NCBI GenBank assembly: GCA_014874235.1
Contig: JACWAC010000085.1
Coordinates: 1 to 5,674 of the forward strand
Origin: Thermoplasmatales archaeon
GTDB lineage: Archaea > Thermoplasmatota > Thermoplasmata > Thermoplasmatales > GCA-001856825
Reading direction: 5' to 3'
Length of the DNA: 5,674 nt
Under the pieces are notes generated by a model that ran no database searches, was not told the origin of the DNA, and saw nothing but the letters and a program-made list of their open reading frames with translations. Positions 1 through 5,583 of the stretch are shown here, in pieces (within the stretch, counting starts at the first letter, position 1; each line of letters begins with the position of its first letter). A program made the position numbers and the translations under genes.

Positions 1-348
1 AGTAATCAGGAAGGCAACTATCAGTATCTCGGTGTTGTTGACAGCAAGCGAATCGAGGAAAATCGTTCCATATGCCGCAATCAGGAATACGATCGAGAGA
101 ATTGTCAGCGAGAGAAGATTGGATCTGGTTCGTTTGAGACCAAAACCAACAAGAGAGAAGACGATGGTTCCGAATATGATTCCCGCGAAGATCGGTGTGA
201 GCTGTCTCGGGTCTCCAACGCTATATATCAATCCCGTAACGTATCCGTACGTGAGAATTATGCCTGCAGTGAAGAAGGAAGCAGGAATAGAAGCCCGGAC
301 AAGACCAGAAAGGAGCTTTGAGACCTTCGACTCTTTTGAAATGGTCAT
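1..348 (-). CDS. Multi-pass membrane protein, 3' end beyond the window
   Basis: The minus strand is open from ATG at 348-346 to the left edge, giving 116 residues with no stop, so the C-terminus is missing. After a short basic, polar N-terminus (about residues 1-18) it is strongly hydrophobic. Likely membrane segments are at about 21-43, 50-71, 77-99 and from 106 onward, with a small charged loop at 72-76 (KRTRS) between the second and third. I do not recognise a family. The start is well supported: it lies one base after the stop of the phosphoesterase gene and has a strong Shine-Dalgarno sequence ending about 7 bases upstream, so the two genes are probably co-transcribed and translationally coupled. 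A role linked to the exported phosphoesterase (transport, anchoring, envelope function) is only inference from this coupling. The plus-strand open frame over the same bases is a shadow. Confidence 0.75.
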   Translation of the reverse strand, partial: MTISKESKVSKLLSGLVRASIPASFFTAGIILTYGYVTGLIYSVGDPRQLTPIFAGIIFGTIVFSLVGFGLKRTRSNLLSLTILSIVFLIAAYGTIFLDSLAVNNTEILIVAFLIT

Positions 349-349
349 C

Positions 350-1774
350 TCACTTCCTCCTCCTCGGTAGATACTCCACTATCGCCACGCAAGCTATAAT
401 GAGGATCAGGAGCAGATACGGCGAAGAATAGAAAGGGGACTGGACAACGTCGTTCTTCACAAATATGCTGGCACCAGCGGATGAAAGCGTGAAATTGATC
501 TGGCCATGTTCCCCATAGTGGAGCGATCCGAGGGGTTCTTGTGGAACAAGCGGAAATGTAAAAGAAAGATTCACTGCTGATTCGTTCGGAGTGACATTAA
601 AGTTCAGGTTCGTAGGGACAGTGAACGTACTTCCAAAATTGTATGTCAGTGGGGGTCTGGACGAATTGAAATCGAAGAAGTCTAGCGGGACGTTCACTTT
701 AGAAACAAATCCATTCAATGCAGGAATGTTCCAGTTGTAATCAATGAAGGCTAGGATGGAGGAATGGGTCAGTACCGTGTTTGACACATAATTTTCTTTG
801 GCAAACGGCGAAACGACAATAAATGGAAGTCTCATGCCAAGTTGTAGCCCGTCCACTATTGGTGGAGATATCTGGTCGAAATATCCCCCTGGATCATCCC
901 ACGTGATGAACACGACTGTGCTACTCCATGCTGGGCTCTCTTCTATTTGATTTATGAGAGAGATTAGCCACATTTCTCCCTTGAGCAAACTACCGGGTGC
1001 CCCCATGTCGTATCCGTTACCTCCTTGGGAGAACACATAGCTCACTGATGGTAGATTTCCGGTGCTGAGTTGCTGCGTAAGGGTGGTCCAACTATTCACA
1101 TTATCAGCGTATGATCCAATTCCCTGGATGTAACTTGACATGTCAAAGCTCTTGGAACTGCCGTTCACGTAAACTCCCCAAGAAATGTTATAGTTGTTCA
1201 GTTCTCCGAATATGGTTTCACCGATTGGCATGGTTGGTGGAGGTCCATAGTCATTGAAGACGGGGGAGAAGCCAGCAAGGTAGTACAGCGTGTTCGGAGC
1301 GCTTTCAGAAATGACCGGCGAGTAATAGTTGTCCGCCATCCCATATTCTTCTGTCAAATCCCAAATGGGACCAAGCTGTGCAGAGGTGTAATATGTCATT
1401 GCACTCTGACCACTTCCCTGCAAGAATCCATTCATTCCTCCGTGATTCCAGTCTATGTGGTAGGCAGTATATCCTTCGGTCGGATTAGAAGTACTGAAAG
1501 TACCCGACTGCACAGGAGTCAAACTGTTCAGCAGCGACGTGTTGTTCAGAAGATTGGTGGGGTGTGAGATGTTGGAGATAAGTGACTGGTCCGTCGACGA
1601 AGGGTTTTCCGGATATGTCCCAAAGAAGTTGTCAAAGGTATGGTTCTCAAAGTAAATATTAATAATGTGTTTAACGGGTGTCCTTTCGCTTGGTTGATAT
1701 ACTGCTCCGCTCACTGCAGGAATGATGACCATAACTGCAACCAGAAGTATGATGAAAATAACTCCCTTCTTCAT
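350..1774 (-). CDS. Exported, membrane-anchored phosphoesterase (phospholipase C / acid phosphatase family, PF04185 type)
   Basis: This 474-residue protein probably hydrolyses phosphate mono- or diesters outside the cell. Residues 1-23 form a signal peptide (MKK followed by a long hydrophobic core). Family motifs appear in order: HIINIYFENHTFDNFFG at 36-52, with the expected metal-site Glu43 and Asn44; WNHGGMNGF at 109-117; SESAPNTLYYLAG at 156-168, with candidate active-site Ser156/Ser158; SWGVY at 198-202; LPSVSYVF at 241-248; FITWDDPGGYFDQISPP at 289-305, with acidic pair Asp293/Asp294; and MRLPFIVVSPFAK at 314-326 followed by THSS (His337). A variable C-terminal domain leads to a hydrophobic segment at about 451-469 and a basic RRRK tail, so the catalytic domain should face outward on one anchor. 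About ten N-x-S/T sequons suggest glycosylation. There is no Shine-Dalgarno site; a TATA box 24-31 bases upstream indicates a leaderless mRNA. Phosphatase versus phospholipase activity cannot be decided from sequence. Confidence 0.93.
   Translation of the reverse strand: MKKGVIFIILLVAVMVIIPAVSGAVYQPSERTPVKHIINIYFENHTFDNFFGTYPENPSSTDQSLISNISHPTNLLNNTSLLNSLTPVQSGTFSTSNPTEGYTAYHIDWNHGGMNGFLQGSGQSAMTYYTSAQLGPIWDLTEEYGMADNYYSPVISESAPNTLYYLAGFSPVFNDYGPPPTMPIGETIFGELNNYNISWGVYVNGSSKSFDMSSYIQGIGSYADNVNSWTTLTQQLSTGNLPSVSYVFSQGGNGYDMGAPGSLLKGEMWLISLINQIEESPAWSSTVVFITWDDPGGYFDQISPPIVDGLQLGMRLPFIVVSPFAKENYVSNTVLTHSSILAFIDYNWNIPALNGFVSKVNVPLDFFDFNSSRPPLTYNFGSTFTVPTNLNFNVTPNESAVNLSFTFPLVPQEPLGSLHYGEHGQINFTLSSAGASIFVKNDVVQSPFYSSPYLLLILIIACVAIVEYLPRRRK
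356..365 (-). promoter_or_regulatory. Shine-Dalgarno site for the downstream membrane protein
   Basis: The minus strand reads GAGGAGGAGG here, ending 7 bases before the ATG at 348. It is a strong match to the archaeal anti-Shine-Dalgarno. The same bases encode the Arg-Arg-Arg stretch at the end of the phosphoesterase, so the site is embedded in the upstream gene. It decides the start of the membrane protein and supports an operon. Confidence 0.7.
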
Positions 1775-1797
1775 CGAGATAATTATGAATTGTTTAA

Positions 1798-1805
1798 TAT
1801 TTATA
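1798..1805 (-). promoter_or_regulatory. TATA box of the phosphoesterase operon
   Basis: The minus strand reads TATAAATA here, 24-31 bases before the ATG at 1774. Archaeal transcription starts about 25 bases after the box, which puts the 5' end at or next to the start codon, consistent with the absence of a Shine-Dalgarno site. A second AT-rich, TATA-like stretch (TTATAAATTT on the minus strand, about 1832-1841) could give a longer leader, but its spacing is less natural. Confidence 0.55.
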
Positions 1806-1808
1806 GGT

Positions 1809-1824
1809 AACTAAAAGGTTAGTT
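1809..1824. promoter_or_regulatory. Small inverted repeat next to the phosphoesterase TATA box (possible operator)
   Basis: AACTAA and TTAGTT are perfect 6-base arms around a 4-base centre. On the minus strand the repeat ends three bases upstream of the TATA box, where TFB (the BRE) would contact DNA. A regulator bound here could affect promoter access. Repeats this short also arise by chance in AT-rich DNA, so the call is tentative. Confidence 0.25.
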
Positions 1825-1989
1825 GACTTAAAAATTTATAAGGCAGGCTCTTTGATCGAACTAGCTCTGAGGGTTCTTGCATGATGGTTAGGATTCTTGA
1901 ATACATCTGCAGACGATTCCGTTTCACAAGCCATCTTAGTATTCTTCCTCGAGTACTGTGAACTGCCGTTGGCTAGAATATCACGGAAC

Positions 1990-2505
1990 TCAGAGTTCAC
2001 CGTTGTTCAGAACAGTAGTCGTGGAGAATTTGCCTTCCCATATGTCATCGAATAGGTAGGTAAGGTTCTCCCTTGTTATTCTCATAGGGTCGTACGCCGG
2101 CAAGTTATATATGTCCTGCCGCTCGTTAAGTACATATTCGAGCATTTCGAACAGTCTGTCTTTTCCAAACTTTGAAACATCCTTCAGGGCTGTGGGCATC
2201 TCCAGACTTCTCATTAGAGAGACGACAGAACTTTTCGCTTCCATCCCCGCCTGGACATCGGTTAGACCATAGACATTGGTTCCAAATGCTTCTGCTATTG
2301 ACCTGAGTTTTGTGGCTACCAGAGGTAGATTGAAGTCCATAGAGTGAGGCAGCATGATCGTGCAAGCAAATCCGTGTGGGATTTCAAATCTGGGTCCGAG
2401 TGCCTCAGACATGCAATGACCAATGGTTGCTGGATTCAAAACCGGAATTCTTTTTTCGTCAGAAGAATTCGTCCACTCCCCATTTACAAACATTTGATAG
2501 GTCAT
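1990..2505 (-). CDS. Chimeric remnant: aldehyde dehydrogenase N-terminus fused to iron-containing alcohol dehydrogenase C-terminal domain (probable pseudogene)
   Basis: This 171-residue frame joins two unrelated families. Residues 1-27 (MFVNGEWTNSSDEKRIPVLNPAT at 5-27) are the typical start of an NAD(P)-dependent aldehyde dehydrogenase, normally about 480-500 residues. From residue 28 on it is the C-terminal domain of a group III iron-containing alcohol dehydrogenase, normally about 380 residues: IGHCMSEALGPRFEIPHG at 28-45, then MLPHSMDFN, and a normal-looking end near YLFDDIWEGK. His30 and His44 match the iron ligands His263 and His277 of E. coli FucO with identical spacing. Glu34 replaces the conserved His267. 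The Rossmann nucleotide domain and the first two iron ligands (Asp196, His200 in FucO) are absent, so neither enzyme activity should survive. The simplest history is an in-frame deletion between adjacent ALDH and ADH genes. The frame and promoter are intact, so the event may be recent. A misassembly could produce the same picture. Confidence 0.85.
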   Translation of the reverse strand: MTYQMFVNGEWTNSSDEKRIPVLNPATIGHCMSEALGPRFEIPHGFACTIMLPHSMDFNLPLVATKLRSIAEAFGTNVYGLTDVQAGMEAKSSVVSLMRSLEMPTALKDVSKFGKDRLFEMLEYVLNERQDIYNLPAYDPMRITRENLTYLFDDIWEGKFSTTTVLNNGEL

Positions 2506-2535
2506 TTTAATAGCAAGAATAAATATGAATTTTCG

Positions 2536-2544
2536 TATATTTAA
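2536..2544 (-). promoter_or_regulatory. TATA box of the ALDH/ADH chimera
   Basis: The minus strand reads TTAAATATA, 31-39 bases before the ATG at 2505, preceded by AAACGG, a plausible BRE. The predicted transcript start leaves a leader of roughly 8-10 bases. It is presumably the original promoter of the lost aldehyde dehydrogenase gene, kept after the deletion. Confidence 0.4.
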
Positions 2545-2560
2545 CCGTTTATGGAACGAT

Positions 2561-2585
2561 AATTCATTGCCCTTTCCAGTGAATT
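2561..2585. promoter_or_regulatory. 25-bp dyad in the divergent intergenic region (candidate operator)
   Basis: AATTCATTG (2561-2569) and CAGTGAATT (2577-2585) are inverted copies, 8 of 9 positions pairing, with a 7-base spacer. The right arm overlaps a second perfect small palindrome, ATTTC-AG-GAAAT, at 2583-2594. The dyad lies between the two divergent TATA boxes, 16 bases upstream of the leftward box and 30 bases upstream of the rightward box. This is where a shared regulator of the chimera and the lyase-kinase operon could bind. No binding protein is known. Confidence 0.35.
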
Positions 2586-2615
2586 TCAGGAAATGGAAAA
2601 CGTATTTTCAACAAG

Positions 2616-2623
2616 TTAAAATA
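2616..2623 (+). promoter_or_regulatory. TATA box of the lyase-kinase operon
   Basis: TTAAAATA lies 23-30 bases before the ATG at 2646. With the usual archaeal spacing, transcription begins at or within a few bases of the start codon. No Shine-Dalgarno sequence precedes the ATG, consistent with a leaderless mRNA for the first gene. Confidence 0.5.
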
Positions 2624-2645
2624 CAACAGAATTAATCGTAATTCT

Positions 2646-4040
2646 ATGGACGGAATAAATTTTGATTCCGTGTTGAGGGATTTACAGAAAGACCTAAAAC
2701 CGTACGACTCTTCAGAATCGAATTTTGTCAAGATACCTGAGAAGGGACTGGCGCAGAATACTCTTTTAGACACGATATCGAATTATGCAGAGAGGGAAAA
2801 CTCGCCGTGGAAAGATGGAAAGGTCTCGGGTGCAGTTTACTATGGTGATGAACCATTGTTGTCTTTCTACGAAAAACTCTATCACCTAGTTTCTCAGACG
2901 AATGCGCTCCATCCAGACATCTGGCCGAGTATCCCGAAATTCGAGAGGGAAATAGTGAGCATGTCTGCTTCGCTGATGAACGGGGGAGATGGAGTGAGGG
3001 GAGCAGTTTCATCTGGAGGAACAGAGAGCATCTTGCTCGCCATGAAATCTTACAGGGATTATTTCAGGAAGAAGAAGGGCATAACAGAACCGGAGCTGAT
3101 ACTCCCATCCACTGCACACCCATCCTTCACCAAGGCATGTGAATACTTCACGATCAAGCCTGTTTTCGTTGAGTTCGACGAGAATTTCAGGGCAAAGGTT
3201 GAGAGAGTAAAAGAGAAGATTAATGCGAACACTATCGGAATCGTTGGATCGGTTCCTAACTTCCCGTTTGGTACATTTGATCCGATCGATGAGCTCGCTG
3301 AAATAGCGGAGGACAATAGGATAGGGATGCACGTTGATGCCTGTCTCGGAGGATTTATCGATCCGTTTGTAAGGGAGTCGGGATACGATTTTCCGACCTT
3401 CGATTTCTCTCTTGACGGGGTCACTTCTATCTCTATGGACACTCACAAGTACGGGTACGCTCCGAAAGGTACTTCTGTGGTTCTGTACAGGAGTGGCGAT
3501 TATTTCCAGAATCAAATCTATGCCGCTACCGCGTGGCACGGGGGAATCTATTTTACTCCAACTCTTCTGGGCAGCAGACCGGGATTTCCGATCGTGGCTG
3601 CGTGGGCCGCAATGCTGCTCATGGGGAGGGAAGGGTATAGGAATGAAGCGAAGAAGATTTTGGATACCGGAGATTTCATAAAGAAGTCGGTAAGGAACAT
3701 TTCTGGACTGAAGGTCCTCGGAAATCCGCTGTGGGTTCTGGCCGTATCGTCTGATGAAGTAGATCCCTATCTCGTCTGGGAAGCGATGTCTAAGAAGGGA
3801 TGGATTCTGAGCGGTCTTTCAAATCCTGCGGGGTTTCATCTTGCTCTGACACACAGACACACTCTGGACCAGGTCAAGGAAAAGTTCGTTTCAGATCTTG
3901 GACGCTCTCTCGATTCTGTCAGAAAGGGAGAGGTGAAATCTTCGGCGATGGCACCGATTTACGGAATGGCTTCCGTACTCCCTAAGGAGTCAACTGAGGT
4001 ATTCCTGAAGAGCATCGTCGAGTGGCTATACAGTCAATAG
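2646..4040 (+). CDS. Sphingosine-1-phosphate-lyase-type PLP enzyme (group II decarboxylase family)
   Basis: The 464-residue protein resembles sphingosine-1-phosphate lyase along nearly its full length. Characterised members cleave a 2-amino-3-hydroxyalkyl 1-phosphate into phosphoethanolamine and an aldehyde using pyridoxal phosphate. Landmarks: GKVSGAVYYG at 58-67; NALHPDIWPSIPKFEREIV at 86-104 (His89 in the substrate pocket); SSGGTESILLAMKSYRDY at 122-139 (PLP phosphate cup); STAHPSFTKA at 155-164 (His158, expected to stack on the PLP ring); HVDACLGGF at 229-237 (Asp231 holds the pyridine nitrogen); SISMDTHKYGYAPKGTS at 261-277, with Schiff-base Lys268 (Lys353 in the human enzyme) and Lys274; WHGGIYFTPTLLGSRPG at 297-313; and APIYGMA at 436-442. 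All key residues are present. It lacks the N-terminal membrane anchor of the eukaryotic enzyme, as bacterial homologues do, so it should be cytosolic. The kinase gene follows directly. The native substrate is unknown because archaea are not known to make sphingolipids. Confidence 0.94.
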   Translation: MDGINFDSVLRDLQKDLKPYDSSESNFVKIPEKGLAQNTLLDTISNYAERENSPWKDGKVSGAVYYGDEPLLSFYEKLYHLVSQTNALHPDIWPSIPKFEREIVSMSASLMNGGDGVRGAVSSGGTESILLAMKSYRDYFRKKKGITEPELILPSTAHPSFTKACEYFTIKPVFVEFDENFRAKVERVKEKINANTIGIVGSVPNFPFGTFDPIDELAEIAEDNRIGMHVDACLGGFIDPFVRESGYDFPTFDFSLDGVTSISMDTHKYGYAPKGTSVVLYRSGDYFQNQIYAATAWHGGIYFTPTLLGSRPGFPIVAAWAAMLLMGREGYRNEAKKILDTGDFIKKSVRNISGLKVLGNPLWVLAVSSDEVDPYLVWEAMSKKGWILSGLSNPAGFHLALTHRHTLDQVKEKFVSDLGRSLDSVRKGEVKSSAMAPIYGMASVLPKESTEVFLKSIVEWLYSQ

Positions 4041-5572
4041 AGAAGGGGGTGGTCGGAACGAAGGAAGCATTTATAGGAATCGATCTAGGAACTTCCTCAG
4101 TGAAGCTCTCGCTTGTGGATGTGGACAGAGTAACCAGAGGTAGGGCGACTAGGAAGTATGATCTGAAAATAGGTAAAGGGGGAGCGGCTGAACAAAATCC
4201 CAATGAGTGGTTCGGCTCAGTGATGGACGGAATTGAGGAGCTGGTTTCGGTCTCTGATGGGCTCGAGATCAATGGAATAGGGTTAACGGGCCAGTGGTCT
4301 GGGACAGTTCCCGTGGATAGAGAAGGAGAGGCAATCAGCGACGCAATAATATGGATGGACACCAGGGGAAGCACCGAGATCGACAGACTGACATCTGGTT
4401 TTCCATCGATGTCTGGATATAGACTTGACAAGCTGATCAAATGGTTGAGGAAAACAGGGGGAGCTCCAGCTCACTCTGGTAAAGACTCCCTAGCGCACAT
4501 TCTCTATATCAAACAAAATCTTCCCGAAATCTATGAAAGGGCTTACAAGTTCATGGAGCCAAAGGATTTCATCGCAGCAAAACTGACAGGTAATTTCAAA
4601 GCTTCCTGGGACAACATTGCCCTCCTTTGGTCAACCGATAACAGGGACCCATGGAACGTAAAGTATGACGACGATCTTCTCAAAATTTCTGGACTCCTAA
4701 GAGATAAACTTCCGGAGGTGATCAAACCCACAGACGTTGTGGGCACTCTTAGGGAGGAAATAGGAAGCAGTCTCGGAATCAAAAACGCGAAAGTGGTGTC
4801 AGGGTGTGGAGACCTTGCGTGTTCTCTGATCGGAGCTGGATGCATTGAAGATTTCAAATCTCTAATTTATCTCGGCACGTCTTCATGGATAAGCTCCCAC
4901 GTACCCTTCAAGAAGACGGATATATTCCATAATATAGCATCTCTCCCGAGTGGAATTCCAGGAAAATATTTTATCGCAGCAGAGCAAGAAAATGCCTGCA
5001 ACTGCATGGAATTCGTTACGAGTTTTATGGACATCAAGGGAGAGGACAAGTATTCGATGATAGAACAGCTGGCGTCTGCTTCTCAGGCAGGTTCGAAAGG
5101 TCTTATGTTCCTTCCCTGGCTGTATGGAGAGAGAACGCCAATCGAGGATCCTAATATCAGGGGAGGTTTCTACAACCTTTCCCTTGAAAACAGCAAGGGA
5201 GATATTGTCAGATCGGTAATGGAAGGAGTTGCTCTGAATGCGAAGTGGCTCTTGAACACGGTGGAGAAATTCACGGGAAAGGGGATAGATGAATTGCTGA
5301 TGAGCGGGGGAGGTGGCTTATCTCCTCTGAGAGCGAAAATATTCGCAAACGTTCTGGGTAGAAAAATAAGGGTTGTCAATGATCCGAGATTCTCAACCGT
5401 CAATGGGGCAGCCATGCTGGCGGCGGTAGGTCTGAACAGGCTAAAATTCTCAGATCTGAGCAACATCGGAGAACCCCTTGTCGAATATCTGCCAGACAAG
5501 GAGGAGAACTCGATATACGAACGAGAGTTCCAGAAGTTTATCGGTTATTATAAGAAAATAAAAAAAATTTGA
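4022..5572 (+). CDS. FGGY-family carbohydrate kinase (xylulokinase-like)
   Basis: This cytosolic kinase should transfer phosphate from ATP to a hydroxyl of a sugar, ketose or polyol. With the 4022 start it has 516 residues, typical of the family. Visible motifs: GIDLGTSSVK at 19-28 (phosphate-1 loop); GLTGQWSGTVPVD at 87-99 and IIWMDTR at 109-115 (substrate lid, as in xylulokinase); EPKDFIAAKLTG at 179-190; GCGDLACSLIGAG at 261-273, with catalytic base Asp264; YLGTSSW at 283-289 (phosphate-2); and SGGGGLSPLRAKIFANVLG at 428-446 (adenosine site). The family is clear but the substrate is not; xylulokinase is only the nearest style. It overlaps or abuts the lyase gene, so the two are one operon. 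The start is uncertain. GTG at 4022 lies inside the lyase gene with no good ribosome site, and GTG at 4049 is alternative. An ACG at 4058 would give the most family-like N-terminus, with a strong Shine-Dalgarno site in front. Confidence 0.94.
   Translation: MAIQSIEKGVVGTKEAFIGIDLGTSSVKLSLVDVDRVTRGRATRKYDLKIGKGGAAEQNPNEWFGSVMDGIEELVSVSDGLEINGIGLTGQWSGTVPVDREGEAISDAIIWMDTRGSTEIDRLTSGFPSMSGYRLDKLIKWLRKTGGAPAHSGKDSLAHILYIKQNLPEIYERAYKFMEPKDFIAAKLTGNFKASWDNIALLWSTDNRDPWNVKYDDDLLKISGLLRDKLPEVIKPTDVVGTLREEIGSSLGIKNAKVVSGCGDLACSLIGAGCIEDFKSLIYLGTSSWISSHVPFKKTDIFHNIASLPSGIPGKYFIAAEQENACNCMEFVTSFMDIKGEDKYSMIEQLASASQAGSKGLMFLPWLYGERTPIEDPNIRGGFYNLSLENSKGDIVRSVMEGVALNAKWLLNTVEKFTGKGIDELLMSGGGGLSPLRAKIFANVLGRKIRVVNDPRFSTVNGAAMLAAVGLNRLKFSDLSNIGEPLVEYLPDKEENSIYEREFQKFIGYYKKIKKI
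4045..4054 (+). promoter_or_regulatory. Strong Shine-Dalgarno-like sequence at the lyase/kinase junction
   Basis: GGGGGTGGTC matches 8 of 10 positions of the full consensus GGAGGTGATC. It begins four bases after the lyase stop codon (TAG, 4038-4040). It lies downstream of the GTG at 4022 and overlaps the GTG at 4049, so it cannot serve either. The G5 run ends 8 bases before an in-frame ACG at 4058. It therefore bears on where the kinase really starts. Confidence 0.4.
5555..5567 (-). terminator. Oligo-T terminator for a convergent minus-strand gene
   Basis: On the minus strand these bases read TTTTTTTTATTTT. Archaeal RNA polymerase terminates at such T-rich tracts without needing a hairpin. 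The tract lies 17-29 bases beyond the stop codon at 5586-5584 of the putative convergent gene, and inside the last codons of the kinase gene (the Lys-Lys-Ile-Lys-Lys-Ile tail). No comparable T-run for plus-strand transcripts is visible before the window ends. Confidence 0.4.
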
Positions 5573-5583
5573 GTGGGAACGGT

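Noticed and set aside
32..370. Plus-strand 112-residue open frame at the left edge
   Set aside because: It lies opposite a minus-strand membrane-protein frame that has a strong Shine-Dalgarno site and operon spacing. Its translation is basic, with no recognisable domain.
1827..1903. Possible plus-strand promoter (TTTATAA at 1835-1841) with a 26-codon open frame from ATG at 1881
   Set aside because: The AT-rich stretch is nearly palindromic, so it resembles a TATA box on both strands. The downstream frame is very short, with no recognisable product.
1990..2505. Calling the chimera a working iron-containing alcohol dehydrogenase
   Set aside because: The nucleotide-binding domain and two of the four iron ligands are missing, and the first 27 residues belong to another family.
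3009..3539. Minus-strand 176-residue open frame inside the lyase gene
   Set aside because: The plus strand here encodes the conserved PLP-binding core of the lyase. The antisense translation shows no family pattern and no promoter.
2646..4040. Calling the PLP enzyme a glutamate or tyrosine decarboxylase
   Set aside because: It belongs to the same superfamily, but the NALHPDIWP, HVDACLGGF and DTHKYGYAPKG signatures and full-length similarity point to the sphingosine-1-phosphate lyase branch.
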